Shown: positions 42,836 through 52,914, numbered from the stretch's first letter. The stretch is 64,000 bases of DNA from Streptomyces sp. CC0208 (GCF_003443735.1 NZ_CP031969.1:1426001-1490000); one strand, 5' to 3'. Program-made: numbers and translations. The notes: generated by a model not told the origin, from the sequence alone.

Positions 42836-44311
42836 TCCGTTCAGGGCGCGCAGATGGTCACGCAGCCCGGTGCCGAACGCTGTGGGTGTGCCGTCGTAGC
42901 CGCTGATCAGGGACGGTCCGGAGGAGCAGTCCCAGGTGTTCCAGGTCCAGCCGAGGTACGACAGGCCACGGTCGTCGAACCACTTCATGACCTGGTCGAT
43001 GAATCCGTGCGCGCAGGTGTTCTCGCCGATCTCCCCCGCCACGAGGGGGACCTGGGCGGCCACCGGGGCGAGTGTGGAGTTCCAGCAGCCGGCGTTGGAG
43101 CAGGAGTTGAAGTTGTACACGTGCCAGGCGGCGGCGAGATTGCCCGCCGGGTCGGCCGGCTTGTACGTCAGCCACTGGCTGAGGTCGTTCGAGTAGGCGA
43201 TCCCGCCGACCAGGAGCAGGTTGGTCGCGCCGGTGCCCCGGACGCTGTCGACGAGATCCTGCATACCGGCGACCTCGTACCCGATGCCCGGGCACTTGCC
43301 GCCGTCCCGCCAGCACTGCCACGCCTGGGTGGCCGTGGAGGTGGCGCGGTCCGGGTAGGGCTCGTTGAACAGGTCGAAGACCACGGTGCGGTCGCTCTTG
43401 AAGGTGTTGGCCACCGAGGCCCAGAAGGCGGGCGTGTACTGCATGTCGGGCATCGGCTTCTGACAGGTGGCGTGCACGTCGGAGCAGCCGGCGGAGTTGC
43501 CGGTGTACTGCCCGTGGGTCCAGTGCAGTTCGACCACGGGTGTCATGCCGTGGGCCTTGACCCTGGCGACCAGGTCCTTGACGGCGTTGATGTAGTTCGC
43601 CCCGGCGTAGGCCGGGTCGATGTGGGACAGGCCCAGCCAGCACTCCTCGTTGAGGGGAACGCGGACCGCGTTGGCCTTCCAGTCGGCGATCGCCTTGACG
43701 GAGGCGTCGTCGACCGGGCCGTCGAAGATGCCGCGGCCCTGGACGCACATGAACTCGCCACCGGACCGGTTCACCCCGAGCAGCCGACGGGTGGCGCCGC
43801 CCGCGTCCACGAGTTTGTTGCCGGAGACCCGGAGCGCGGGAGGTGTGCCGTCTCCGGAATCCGACGGAGGGTCCGTGGGATTCGGTGTGGGTTCGGTGGC
43901 CGTGTTGCAGCTGGTGCCGTTGAGCTTGAACGAGGTCGGTACGGCGTTGCTCCCGGACCGGGACGCGATGAATCCGGCGCTGACGCTCGCTCCGGTGGCC
44001 AGGGAGCCGTTGTAGCTCTCGTTGGCCGCGGTGACCGTCGTGCCGGACTGGGACCATTTCGCGTTCCAGCCCTGGGTGAGCTTCTGACCGCCGGCGAAGT
44101 CGAAGGTGAGACTCCAACTGCTCACGGCGGCCGTGTTGTTGGTGATGCTCACGGAGCCCTGGAAGCCGCTGCCCCACTGGCTGGTGACGGAGTACTCCAC
44201 CGAGCAGGCAGGGGCGGCGCCGGACGCCGTGACCACCGGAACCGTCACGGACCCGATGAGGGCGACCGCGCCGGCAACGGCTTGGAGAACTGAACGCGGG
44301 GGGTGTCGCAT
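42833..44311 (-). CDS. Secreted GH5 endoglucanase with N-terminal CBM2
   Basis: About 492 residues starting MRHPPRSVLQAVAGAVALIG after AAGGAGT; an open frame extends to 44407 over the promoter. The CBM2 (CSVEYSVTSQWGSGFQGSVS to KLNGTSC) is joined by a TEPTPNPTDPP linker to a GH5 barrel. Catalytic glutamates are in DLFNEPYPD (acid/base) and VAGEIGENTC (nucleophile), and VELHWTHGQY and AWHVYNFNSC are conserved. It cuts internal beta-1,4-glucan bonds. It is divergent from GH48 across a region with CebR-type boxes. Confidence 0.93.
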   Translation of the reverse strand: MRHPPRSVLQAVAGAVALIGSVTVPVVTASGAAPACSVEYSVTSQWGSGFQGSVSITNNTAAVSSWSLTFDFAGGQKLTQGWNAKWSQSGTTVTAANESYNGSLATGASVSAGFIASRSGSNAVPTSFKLNGTSCNTATEPTPNPTDPPSDSGDGTPPALRVSGNKLVDAGGATRRLLGVNRSGGEFMCVQGRGIFDGPVDDASVKAIADWKANAVRVPLNEECWLGLSHIDPAYAGANYINAVKDLVARVKAHGMTPVVELHWTHGQYTGNSAGCSDVHATCQKPMPDMQYTPAFWASVANTFKSDRTVVFDLFNEPYPDRATSTATQAWQCWRDGGKCPGIGYEVAGMQDLVDSVRGTGATNLLLVGGIAYSNDLSQWLTYKPADPAGNLAAAWHVYNFNSCSNAGCWNSTLAPVAAQVPLVAGEIGENTCAHGFIDQVMKWFDDRGLSYLGWTWNTWDCSSGPSLISGYDGTPTAFGTGLRDHLRALNG

Positions 44312-44358
44312 GAGCGACTCCTTGCAGATCAGCGCGCCGTTGCGGACGCGTCGACTGA

Positions 44359-44372
44359 CGGAATCGCTCCCA
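44359..44372 (-). promoter_or_regulatory. Imperfect CebR-type box near the GH5 start
   Basis: On the minus strand TGGGAGCGATTCCG matches the CebR box TGGGAGCGCTCCCA at 11 of 14 positions. It lies 48-61 bases upstream of the GH5 start and could repress that gene. Confidence 0.6.
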
Positions 44373-44394
44373 CTGGTGCCAAGGAAGGTAGCGC

Positions 44395-44426
44395 CAAGTG
44401 ACGGCAAAGAACAGAGGGGTCACTTG
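44395..44426. promoter_or_regulatory. 8-bp inverted repeat in the cellulase divergent promoter
   Basis: CAAGTGAC (44395-44402) and GTCACTTG (44419-44426) form a perfect inverted repeat separated by 16 bases, between the two CebR-type boxes. It may be an operator for a second regulator. Confidence 0.4.
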
Positions 44427-44502
44427 ACTTTTCCCGAGCCCCGTTCGTCGAATCTTTTCGACTCTTCAAGCACCTTGACCCCTTGAACACACGTCCCCAC
44501 TA

Positions 44503-44516
44503 TGGGAGCGCTCCCA
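44503..44516. promoter_or_regulatory. Perfect CebR box upstream of GH48
   Basis: TGGGAGCGCTCCCA is a perfect 14-base palindrome identical to the known binding site of the cellobiose-responsive LacI-type repressor CebR in Streptomyces. It lies 49-62 bases before the GH48 start. Cellobiose or cellotriose should relieve repression. Confidence 0.93.
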
Positions 44517-44564
44517 CTGGTTCAAGCCTTGACTTCTCCGAGCCGCACCAAGGAGGAACCAGCA

Positions 44565-47480
44565 ATGCCCCCCACCAGGAGACGCCGGACCGTCCGGCGA
44601 TTGTGGACCGCTGTCGTGGCGGCCATGGCACTGCCGTTCGCAATGCTGAGTGCGGCTTCAACTCCCGCACAAGCAGCGTCAGTTCAGTGCAGTGTCGACT
44701 ACAAGACCAACGACTGGGGTTCCGGTTTCACCGCGGATCTGACGATCACCAACCGCGGCACGGACGCCATCAACGGCTGGACCCTGACCTACGCCTACGC
44801 GGGCAACCAGAAGCTGAGCAACGGCTGGAACGGCACCTGGTCCCAGACCGGCCAGGCGGTCACGGTCAAGAACGCCACGTACAACGCGAACATCGCCGCA
44901 GGCGCCGCCGTCACCACCGGGGCGCAGTTCACCTACAGCGGCAGCAACGCGGCCCCGACGAACTTCGCGATCAACGGCACCAGTTGCACCGGCGCCCACC
45001 AGCCGCCGATCACCGTGCTGACCAGCCCCGCAGCGGGCGCGGTCTACACCCAGGGCACCGCGGTGCCCCTGGCGGCGACAGCCGCGGCTGCGGACAGCGC
45101 CACCATCAGCAAGGTGGAGTTCTACGACAACACCACGCTGCTCGGCACGGACACGACCTCGCCGTACTCGCTCTCGGTCTCAAGCTTGACCGTGGGCAGT
45201 CATTCGCTGCTCGCCAAGGCGTACGACAGCCTGGGCGCGTCCGGTGAGTCGACGCCCGTCGGCATCACGGTCGCCTCGGGGCCCGCGGTCGTCGCCTCGG
45301 CCACCCAACTGGCCGTCCAGCAGGGCAAGACGGGCACGTACACGGTGAAGCTGTCGACGCAGCCGAGCGCGAACGTGACGGTGACGACGGCTCGCGCGAG
45401 CGGCAACACCGGCCTGTCGGTGACCGGCGGTGCCTCGCTCACCTTCACGCCGTCGAACTGGAACACCGCGCAGACGGTGACGATCACCGGCAACGCCTCC
45501 GGCACCGGGGCCGCGACCTTCGAGTCGACGGCCACCGGCCACGCCAAGGCCTCGGTGACGGTCACCCAGATCGCCGCGACGGGCACCTACAACGCCCGTT
45601 TCCTGGATCTGTACGGCAAGATCACCAACCCGGCGAACGGCTACTTCTCCCCCGAGGGCATCCCCTACCACTCGGTCGAGACGCTGATCGTCGAGGCGCC
45701 GGACTACGGCCACGAGACCACGTCGGAGGCGTACAGCTACCTCCTGTGGCTGCAGGCCATGTACGGCAAGGTCACCGGTGACTGGTCCAAGTTCAACGGG
45801 GCCTGGGAGATCATGGAGAAGTACATGATCCCCACGCACGCCGACCAGCCGACCAACTCCTTCTACAACGCTTCCAAGCCGGCCACCTACGCGCCCGAGC
45901 TGGACACCCCGAACGAGTACCCTGCGAAGCTGGACTCCTCGGTCTCGGTGGGCTCCGACCCGCTCGCCGGTGAACTGAAGAGCGCGTACGGCACGGACGA
46001 CATCTACGGCATGCACTGGCTGCAGGACGTCGACAACGTCTACGGCTACGGCAACTCGCCCGGCAAGTGCGAGGCGGGACCCACGGACACCGGACCGTCG
46101 TACATCAACACCTTCCAGCGCGGCGCGCAGGAGTCGGTGTGGGAGACGGTGCCGCAGCCGACGTGTGACGCCTTCAAGTACGGCGGCAAGAACGGCTACC
46201 TGGACCTGTTCACCGGTGACTCCTCCTACGCCAAGCAGTGGAAGTTCACCGACGCCCCGGACGCCGACGCGCGGGCCGTGCAGGCCGCCTACTGGGCCGA
46301 CATCTGGGCCAAGCAGCAGGGCAAGGGCTCCGACGTCTCCGCGACCGTGGGCAAGGCCGCGAAGATGGGCGACTACCTGCGCTACGCCATGTACGACAAG
46401 TACTTCAAGAAGATCGGCAACTGCGTCGGGCCGTCCACCTGTGCGGCCGGCACCGGCAAGGACGCCTCGATGTACCTGCTGTCCTGGTACTACGCGTGGG
46501 GCGGCGCCACCGACACCTCGGCGGGCTGGGCCTGGCGCATCGGCTCCAGCCACGCGCACGGCGGCTACCAGAACCCCATGGCCGCGTACGCGCTGAGCTC
46601 CGTCGCCGACCTCAAGCCCAAGTCGGCCACGGGCGCGGCGGACTGGAACACCTCACTTGGTCGGCAGCTGGAGTTCTACCGCTGGCTGCAGTCCGACGAG
46701 GGTGCCATCGCGGGTGGTGCGACCAACAGCTGGGCGGGCCGCTACGCGCCTCCCCCGGCCGGGAAGTCGACGTTCTACGGCATGTACTACGACGAGCAGC
46801 CCGTCTACCACGACCCGCCCTCCAACCAGTGGTTCGGCTTCCAGGCCTGGTCGATGGAACGGGTGGCCGAGTACTACCAGCAGACGGGCAACGCGCAGGC
46901 CAAGGCGGTCCTCGACAAGTGGGTCAAGTGGGCGCTGTCCAAGACCACGATCAACCCGGACGGCACCTACCGGATCCCCGCCACGCTCCAGTGGTCGGGC
47001 CAGCCCGACACCTGGAACGCGTCAAGTCCCGGCGCCAACAGCGCACTTCACGTCACCGTCGCCGACTACACCAACGACGTCGGCGTGGCCGCCGCGTACG
47101 CCAAGACCCTGAGCTACTACGCCGCCAAGTCCGGTGACACGGCGGCGAAGACGACGGCCAAGGCGCTCCTGGACGGCATGTGGACCAACTACCAGGACAG
47201 CCTGGGCATCGCGGTGCCGGAGGACCGGACGGACTACAACCGGTTCGACGACTCGGTGTACGTCCCCAGCAGCTTCAGCGGCACGATGCCGAACGGGGAC
47301 ACCATCAACTCCTCGTCGACCTTCGAGTCCATCCGGTCCTTCTACAAGAACGACCCGGCCTGGTCGAAGATCCAGGCATATCTGAAGGGTGGCGCGGTGC
47401 CGTCGTTCACGTACCACCGGTTCTGGGCCCAGGCGGACATCGCCCTGGCCATGGGCTCGTACGCGGAGCTTCTCGAATAA
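44565..47480 (+). CDS. Secreted GH48 cellobiohydrolase with CBM2 and two Ig-like modules
   Basis: 971 residues from ATG 44565 with AGGAGG upstream. The order is signal (to about 37), CBM2 ([19 protein letters not shown] to NGTSC), a Big_9-like Ig domain (VTLTSPAAG-like [27 protein letters not shown]), a second beta domain ([16 protein letters not shown]), then GH48 from about residue 345. The catalytic Glu candidate is in [22 protein letters not shown]48 enzymes act processively from reducing ends and are key members of bacterial cellulase systems. It stands divergent from GH5 behind a perfect CebR box. Confidence 0.95.
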   Translation: MPPTRRRRTVRRLWTAVVAAMALPFAMLSAASTPAQAASVQCSVDYKTNDWGSGFTADLTITNRGTDAINGWTLTYAYAGNQKLSNGWNGTWSQTGQAVTVKNATYNANIAAGAAVTTGAQFTYSGSNAAPTNFAINGTSCTGAHQPPITVLTSPAAGAVYTQGTAVPLAATAAAADSATISKVEFYDNTTLLGTDTTSPYSLSVSSLTVGSHSLLAKAYDSLGASGESTPVGITVASGPAVVASATQLAVQQGKTGTYTVKLSTQPSANVTVTTARASGNTGLSVTGGASLTFTPSNWNTAQTVTITGNASGTGAATFESTATGHAKASVTVTQIAATGTYNARFLDLYGKITNPANGYFSPEGIPYHSVETLIVEAPDYGHETTSEAYSYLLWLQAMYGKVTGDWSKFNGAWEIMEKYMIPTHADQPTNSFYNASKPATYAPELDTPNEYPAKLDSSVSVGSDPLAGELKSAYGTDDIYGMHWLQDVDNVYGYGNSPGKCEAGPTDTGPSYINTFQRGAQESVWETVPQPTCDAFKYGGKNGYLDLFTGDSSYAKQWKFTDAPDADARAVQAAYWADIWAKQQGKGSDVSATVGKAAKMGDYLRYAMYDKYFKKIGNCVGPSTCAAGTGKDASMYLLSWYYAWGGATDTSAGWAWRIGSSHAHGGYQNPMAAYALSSVADLKPKSATGAADWNTSLGRQLEFYRWLQSDEGAIAGGATNSWAGRYAPPPAGKSTFYGMYYDEQPVYHDPPSNQWFGFQAWSMERVAEYYQQTGNAQAKAVLDKWVKWALSKTTINPDGTYRIPATLQWSGQPDTWNASSPGANSALHVTVADYTNDVGVAAAYAKTLSYYAAKSGDTAAKTTAKALLDGMWTNYQDSLGIAVPEDRTDYNRFDDSVYVPSSFSGTMPNGDTINSSSTFESIRSFYKNDPAWSKIQAYLKGGAVPSFTYHRFWAQADIALAMGSYAELLE

Positions 47481-47521
47481 CCAGCCCCCGCCGAGCGCTC
47501 CGCGGGTTGGACCGTTGTCGA

Positions 47522-47574
47522 CTGCGGGTCCGTTGTGGCTTGTCGCGCAGTTCCCCGCGCCCCTGAAGGGGCGC
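47522..47574. repeat. Dispersed Streptomyces intergenic repeat, copy 2 (inverted, short form)
   Basis: Read on the minus strand it runs GGGGCGCGGGGAACTGCGCG, then ACAAGCCACAACGGACCCGCAG. It shares its ends with the copy at 40924-40997 and lacks the central hairpin. It lies between GH48 and GH74. Confidence 0.75.
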
Positions 47575-47704
47575 ACCAGGCACCGTTCCTTCCTTGGAAC
47601 CGCTCGAAGGCTCCGTGTATGAGGTCCCGCCACCGGACGGCGGGGCCGACCGGCCGGGCGGCCCCCTCCCGCACTGGGGGTCGCCCGGCAGCTCTCGCGC
47701 CACA

Positions 47705-47720
47705 TGGAAAGCGCTTGCCC
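47705..47720. promoter_or_regulatory. LacI-type operator candidate before GH74
   Basis: TGGAAAGCGCTTGCCC is a near-palindrome centred on GC (AAGCGCTT core), 27-42 bases upstream of the GH74 start. It resembles operators of LacI-family sugar regulators but differs from the CebR box, so GH74 may answer to another repressor, for example one sensing xylose or xyloglucan sugars. Confidence 0.6.
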
Positions 47721-47746
47721 TCCCCCACCCGGGAAAGGACCCTCCC

Positions 47747-50416
47747 GTGCGAAGAACCCGCATCCTCACGGCCGTGCTCGCGCTCGCGGCCGGGCTGCTC
47801 GCCGGCACCCCACCCGCACTGGCGGCCGACAGCCCCGCGAAGGTCTCACTGGCCGCCGACACATACACCTGGAAGAACGCCCGGATCGACGTTGGCGGTT
47901 TCGTGCCCGGCATCGTCTTCAACCGCAAGGAGAAGAACCTGGCGTACGCCCGCACGGACATCGGCGGGGCCTATCGCTGGCAGGAGTCGACGAAGACGTG
48001 GACGCCGCTGCTGGACTCGGTCGGCTGGGACGACTGGGGGCACACGGGGGTGGTCAGCCTGGCCTCAGACTCCGTGGACCCGAACAAGGTGTACGCGGCG
48101 GTGGGGACGTACACCAACAGCTGGGACCCGAAGAACGGCGCGGTCATGCGGTCCTCGAACCGGGGCGCGAGCTGGCAGAAGACCGACCTGCCGTTCAAGC
48201 TCGGCGGCAACATGCCGGGGCGGGGCATGGGCGAGCGGCTGGCGGTCGACCCGAACAGGAACAGCGTGCTGTATCTGGGCGCGCCGAGCGGCAAGGGGCT
48301 GTGGCGGTCCACGGACTCCGGGGTGAGCTGGTCGCAGGTGGCGAACTTCCCCAACGTCGGCAACTACCAGCAGGATCCGAGCGACACCAGCGGCTACGCC
48401 AGTGACAACCAGGGCGTCGTCTGGGTGACCTTCGACGAGTCGACGGGGACGTCCGGGAACGCCACGAAGACGGTCTACGTCGGGGTCGCCGACCTGCAGA
48501 ACTCGGTGTACCGCTCGACGGACGCGGGCGCGACCTGGACGCGGCTCGCCGGCCAGCCGACGGGCTACCTGGCCCACAAGGGCGTCCTGGACGCGGCGGG
48601 CGGCTACCTGTATCTCTCCTACAGCGACAAGGGCGGTCCGTACGACGGCGGCAAGGGCCAGGTGTGGCGGTACGCGACGGCGACCGGCACCTGGACGAAC
48701 ATCAGCCCGGTCGCGGAGGCCGACACCTACTACGGCTTCAGCGGACTGACGGTGGACCGGCAGAAGCCCGGCACGGTGATGGCGACGGCGTACAGCTCAT
48801 GGTGGCCGGACACCCAGATCTTCCGGTCCACCGACAGCGGCGCGACCTGGACGAAGGCGTGGGACTACTCGTCGTACCCCAACCGCGCGAACCGCTACAC
48901 CATGGACGTCTCCTCGTCCCCGTGGCTCACCTGGGGCGCGAATCCGTCGCCGCCCGAACAGGCGCCGAAACTCGGGTGGATGACCGAGTCGCTGGAGATC
49001 GACCCGTTCAACTCGAACCGCATGATGTACGGGACGGGGGCGACGCTCTACGGCACGGAGAACCTCACGAACTGGGACTCCGGCGGCCAGTTCACCATCA
49101 AGCCGATGGTCCAGGGCCTGGAGGAGACGGCGGTTCTCGACCTGGCGTCGCCGCCCTCGGGCGCCCCGCTGCTGAGCGCGCTCGGCGACATCGGCGGCTT
49201 CCGCCACACGGACCTCACCAAGGTCCCGTCGATGATGTTCACGTCCCCGAACTTCACCACGACCACCAGCCTGGACTTCGCCGAGACGAACCCGAACACG
49301 GTGGTGCGGACGGGCAATCTGGACTCGGGTCCGCACATCGCGTTCTCGACGGACAACGGCGCCAACTGGTTCGCGGGAACCGACCCTTCGGGTGTCAGCG
49401 CCGGCGGGACGGTGGCCGCCGCCTCGGACGGCAGCCGGTTCGTGTGGAGCCCGGACGGCACGGGTGTGCAGTACACGACGGGCTTCGGCTCGTCCTGGTC
49501 GGCGTCGAGCGGCATCCCGGCCGGGGCGATCGTGGAGTCGGACCGGGTCGACGCGAAGACCTTCTACGGCTTCAAGTCCGGCAAGTTCTACGTGAGCAAG
49601 GACGGCGGGGCGACGTTCACGGCGTCCGCGGCGAGCGGACTGCCGAGCGGTGACAGCGTGCGCTTCAAGGCGCTGCCGGGCGTGAAGGGTGACGTGTGGC
49701 TGGCGGGCGGGGCGACCGACGGGGCGTACGGCCTGTGGCACTCCACGGACGGCGGCACGAGCTGGACGAAGCTCTCGAACGTCGACCAGGCCGACGCGAT
49801 CGGCTTCGGGAAGGCGGCGACCGGGGCGTCGTACCAGACGCTCTACACCAGCGCGAAGATCGGTGGCGTCCGTGGCGTCTTCCGCTCCACGGACAAGGGA
49901 GCGAGCTGGACCCGTATCAACGACGACGCCCACCAGTGGGCTTATACCGGCGCGGCGATCACCGGTGATCCGCGGGTGTACGGCCGGGTGTACGTCTCGA
50001 CCAACGGCCGGGGCGTGATCTACGGAGACTCGTCCGACACCAGCGGCGGAGGCGGCGGCACCGACCCGACGGACCCGCCCGATCCCACACCGACGGGCGC
50101 CTGCGCGGTGACGTACAAGATCACCAACCAGTGGTCGGGCGGTTTCCAGGCGGACGTCCGGCTCAGCAACACGGGCTCGAGTGCCTGGACCGGCTGGGCA
50201 CTCGGCTGGACCTTCCCCAACGGCCAGACGATCTCCCAGACCTGGAACGCCGAGTCCACCCAGTCGGGCTCGACGGCGACGGCGAAGAACGTCGGCTGGA
50301 ACGCCAACGTGGCGGCGGGCTCGTCGGTGAGCTTCGGCTTCACGGGCAGCTGGTCGGGGACGAACGGCAGACCGACGGCGTTCACACTGGGCGACCAGAA
50401 CTGCACGATCGCCTGA
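47747..50416 (+). CDS. Secreted GH74 xyloglucanase with C-terminal CBM2
   Basis: About 889 residues from GTG 47747 (VRRTRILTAVLALAAGLLAG), with AAAGGA upstream; the frame is open to 47594. Two seven-bladed propellers make up GH74, with the catalytic Asp pair expected at Asp71 in YARTDIGGAYRW and in ALGDIGGFRHTD. Repeats such as WRSTDSGVSWSQV and FRSTDSGATWTKAW are the blade signatures. A DPTDPPDPTPTG linker leads to CBM2 (CAVTYKITNQWSGGFQADV to LGDQNC). It cuts the beta-glucan backbone of xyloglucan outside the cell. A strong terminator follows. Confidence 0.93.
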   Translation: MRRTRILTAVLALAAGLLAGTPPALAADSPAKVSLAADTYTWKNARIDVGGFVPGIVFNRKEKNLAYARTDIGGAYRWQESTKTWTPLLDSVGWDDWGHTGVVSLASDSVDPNKVYAAVGTYTNSWDPKNGAVMRSSNRGASWQKTDLPFKLGGNMPGRGMGERLAVDPNRNSVLYLGAPSGKGLWRSTDSGVSWSQVANFPNVGNYQQDPSDTSGYASDNQGVVWVTFDESTGTSGNATKTVYVGVADLQNSVYRSTDAGATWTRLAGQPTGYLAHKGVLDAAGGYLYLSYSDKGGPYDGGKGQVWRYATATGTWTNISPVAEADTYYGFSGLTVDRQKPGTVMATAYSSWWPDTQIFRSTDSGATWTKAWDYSSYPNRANRYTMDVSSSPWLTWGANPSPPEQAPKLGWMTESLEIDPFNSNRMMYGTGATLYGTENLTNWDSGGQFTIKPMVQGLEETAVLDLASPPSGAPLLSALGDIGGFRHTDLTKVPSMMFTSPNFTTTTSLDFAETNPNTVVRTGNLDSGPHIAFSTDNGANWFAGTDPSGVSAGGTVAAASDGSRFVWSPDGTGVQYTTGFGSSWSASSGIPAGAIVESDRVDAKTFYGFKSGKFYVSKDGGATFTASAASGLPSGDSVRFKALPGVKGDVWLAGGATDGAYGLWHSTDGGTSWTKLSNVDQADAIGFGKAATGASYQTLYTSAKIGGVRGVFRSTDKGASWTRINDDAHQWAYTGAAITGDPRVYGRVYVSTNGRGVIYGDSSDTSGGGGGTDPTDPPDPTPTGACAVTYKITNQWSGGFQADVRLSNTGSSAWTGWALGWTFPNGQTISQTWNAESTQSGSTATAKNVGWNANVAAGSSVSFGFTGSWSGTNGRPTAFTLGDQNCTIA

Positions 50417-50428
50417 CCTGAGCGTCGA

Positions 50429-50460
50429 GGGCGCGTACCGCACCTGGTACGCGCCCTTTT
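50429..50460. terminator. Rho-independent terminator after GH74
   Basis: GGGCGCGTACC (50429-50439), a 6-base loop and its perfect complement (50446-50456) are followed by TTTTT. It is the clearest intrinsic terminator in the window. Confidence 0.92.
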
Positions 50461-50987
50461 TCCTCCGCCGCCCGGCTTCGGGCCACCGCCCGTTCCGCCC
50501 GCGCCCCGGCCCGGCTGGGCCCGCAAGCGGGTGCTCATCCCCGTCGCCGTGGGCATCCTGCTCCTCGTGTGGGTATCGGGCCGCGGGCAACGGCGACGAC
50601 GGCAAGAAGACCGCCGCCCAGCCCGCCCCGACCGTCACCAGGACGGCCACGGCGAAGGCGAAGGCCGAGGCGGACACGGCCGACAGCGCCGACACCGCCC
50701 CCAGCGGCAAGGCGGTGTTCAAGGTGTGGGGCTCCGCGCCCGCGGGCGTCGACATCACCTACGGCAGCGATGGCACCAACCTCCAGGGCAAGGGGCTGCC
50801 GATGGAGAAGACACTGAGCGTCGACGACGGCGCCCTCTACTACCAGGTGACCGCCGAGCTCATGGGCGGCGGGGACGTCCAGTGCTCGGTCACCATCGAC
50901 GGCGAGACGAAGAAGGGCCGGGCCAAGGGCGGCTACACCATCTGTTCCGCGCGGCTCAACAGCGATTTCAGCGGCGGCTTCAGCTAG
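50457..50987 (+). pseudogene. Frameshifted, 5'-truncated gene for a proline-rich one-helix protein
   Basis: From the terminator onward one frame reads FPPPPGFGPPPVPPAPRP, then a basic stop-transfer ARKR and one membrane helix (VLIPVAVGILLLVW). Near the G run at 50578-50580 the coding potential moves by one base into another frame, which reads AAGNGDDGKK, a Thr/Ala/Lys-rich linker and a beta-rich domain (FKVWGSAPAGVDITYGSDG, VQCSVTIDGETKKG, YTICSARLNSDFSGGFS), ending at TAG 50985. Removing one G would join them. No start codon precedes the proline stretch. It resembles Streptomyces membrane proteins of unknown function. Sequencing error at the G run is possible. Confidence 0.6.
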
Positions 50988-50994
50988 CCGCCCA

Positions 50995-51031
50995 GGTGGG
51001 TGCGTGCTCCCCCGAGGCGCACGCATCCACC
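50995..51031. terminator. Hairpin between the pseudogene and the PL11 gene
   Basis: GGTGGGTGCGTGC (50995-51007) pairs with the stretch 51017-51031 (GCGCACGCATCCACC) apart from two small mismatches, across a loop of about 9 bases. It lies just outside the PL11 stop and can serve both directions. Confidence 0.65.
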
Positions 51032-51036
51032 CTCGG

Positions 51037-52914
51037 TCACGGCGTGTACACCGTCGGCCGAGGCGCCGTCGCCATCCCGTTGCCGAGGAAGAAGCTCGGG
51101 TGCGGGGGCTGGTTGTAAGCGGTGTTCTGCCAGGCCAGGCCGGTGCGGTACATCGTGTCGTGGAGCAGGGTCGTGATCTTCGTCGACGTCTCGATCGGGG
51201 TCGAGTAGATCCGCAGCGCCTTGTTGTCCGACGTCGGCCAGACGACCTCCTCGCGCCAGTCGCCGAGGATGTCGCCGGACAGCGACGGGGTCGCCTTGGT
51301 GCCGTTGTTGGAGTGGACCGACGCTCCGGTCAGGAGGCGGGTGTCCGAGGAGGTGCCGTACTTGTCGATATGGGTGCCGTCGAGGAGTTCACGGACCGTG
51401 TCGCCGTCCCACCAGGACAGGAAGTTCACCGAGGACGGTTCGCGGCCCTTGGTGGCACCGGCCTCGTCGCGGATCGAGGTGTCGGAGGCCGACCAGACCT
51501 CGGCCCCGTCGTTGCCCGCCCAGATGTCACCGGCCACGCCACGGCCGTTGTCGCAGCACGCGGCCAGTTTCCAGTTCACGGTGCCGTTCGCCGGGTTGAT
51601 GTACAGCTCCGCCGGCTGGGACGACGACTCGGAGACCTTGAAGTACTCCAGGCCCGCGTGGGAGGGGTCGAGGTCGCCGAGGTGCTGGGCGTCGCCGTGC
51701 CCGGTCTTCGTCGTCCACAGCCCGTTGCCGTTGTCGTCGACCGCCATCGCCCCGTAGACGATCTCGTCCTTGCCGTCCCCGTCCACGTCCCCGACGGACA
51801 GGCTGTGCGAGCCCTGGCCGTCGTAGCCCTTGCCGCTGTTGGTCGAGGAGTTGGTGTCGAAGGTCCAGCGGCGGGTGAAGGCACCGCCTCGCCAGTCCCA
51901 GGCCGCGATCACCGTACGGGTGTAGTAGCCGCGGGCCATGACGAGGGAGGGACGCGTCCCGTCCAGGTACGCCGTCCCCGCGAGGAAGCGGTCGACCCGG
52001 TTGCCGTACGAGTCGCCCCACGACGACACCGTGCCGCGCGCCGGGACGTAGTCGACGCTCTGCATCGCCTTGCCGGTCTGCCCGTTGAACATCGTCAGGT
52101 ACTCGGGGCCGGAGAGGACATAGCCGCTGGAGTTGCGGTGGTCGGCCGACGAGCTGCCGATCACCGCGCCCGTGCCGTCGACCGTGCCGTCCGCCGTCTT
52201 CATCGCGACCTCGGCCTTGCCGTCGCCGTCGTAGTCGTACGCCTGGAACTGCGTGTAGTGCGCGCCGGAACGGATGTTGCGGCCCAGGTCGATCCGCCAC
52301 AGCCGGGTGCCGTCGAGCTTGACGCCGTCCAGGATCGTGTTGCCGGTGTAGCCGGACTGGGAGTTGTCCTTGGCGTTGGTCGGCTGCCACTTGAGGACGA
52401 AGTCCAGTGCCCCGTCGCCGTCGAGGTCGGCGACGGACGCGTCGTTGGCCTCGTAGGTGTAGGCGACGCCGTCGGGGGTCGTGCCGCCGGCCGGCGGGCT
52501 GATGGGCACGTCCTTGTAGCCGGTGCGGAGTTGGACCGCGTGCACCGAGTCGGCCTGCTCGACACCGCCGACGACCGCGCGGACCGTGTAGTCGGCCTCG
52601 GCGGGCGCGCCGGAGTGGAACCAGTTCGTGGAGCCGGTGACCGGGGCCGAGTTGACCTTGGTGCCGGCGCGGTAGACGTTGAAGGACACGTCGTTGGGGT
52701 CGGTGCCGAGCCAGCGCCAGCTGACCAGGTTGCCGCTGGCGGTGTGGACGCTGACGACGCCCCGGTCGAGCTTCTCGACCTGGCGGGCGGTGGCGGCCTC
52801 GGCGGAGCCGGGGGTCAGGACGGTGAGTCCGGCGGCCACGAGGGCCGCGGCGCCGGTCACCGCCGAGAGGACGGCTCGGCGTCTGCGGTGCGGGCGGGGG
52901 TGCGGGTGCTGCAC
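51037..52914 (-). CDS. Secreted PL11 rhamnogalacturonan lyase
   Basis: About 625 residues from GTG 52914 (VQHPHPRPHRRRRAVL), with GGAGGT six bases upstream; an open frame runs to 53313. A basic, hydrophobic signal ends near EAATA. The rest is an eight-bladed propeller typical of PL11: VSWRWLGTDPNDVSFNVYR near the start, several calcium-binding DxDGDG loops (VADLDGDGALDFVLKWQPTN, YDYDGDGKAEVAMKTADGT, DVDGDGKDEIVYG) and the end LAWQNTAYNQPPHPSFFLG. It cleaves the rhamnogalacturonan I backbone by beta-elimination, making the unsaturated ends that GH105 removes. Confidence 0.93.
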   Translation of the reverse strand: MQHPHPRPHRRRRAVLSAVTGAAALVAAGLTVLTPGSAEAATARQVEKLDRGVVSVHTASGNLVSWRWLGTDPNDVSFNVYRAGTKVNSAPVTGSTNWFHSGAPAEADYTVRAVVGGVEQADSVHAVQLRTGYKDVPISPPAGGTTPDGVAYTYEANDASVADLDGDGALDFVLKWQPTNAKDNSQSGYTGNTILDGVKLDGTRLWRIDLGRNIRSGAHYTQFQAYDYDGDGKAEVAMKTADGTVDGTGAVIGSSSADHRNSSGYVLSGPEYLTMFNGQTGKAMQSVDYVPARGTVSSWGDSYGNRVDRFLAGTAYLDGTRPSLVMARGYYTRTVIAAWDWRGGAFTRRWTFDTNSSTNSGKGYDGQGSHSLSVGDVDGDGKDEIVYGAMAVDDNGNGLWTTKTGHGDAQHLGDLDPSHAGLEYFKVSESSSQPAELYINPANGTVNWKLAACCDNGRGVAGDIWAGNDGAEVWSASDTSIRDEAGATKGREPSSVNFLSWWDGDTVRELLDGTHIDKYGTSSDTRLLTGASVHSNNGTKATPSLSGDILGDWREEVVWPTSDNKALRIYSTPIETSTKITTLLHDTMYRTGLAWQNTAYNQPPHPSFFLGNGMATAPRPTVYTP

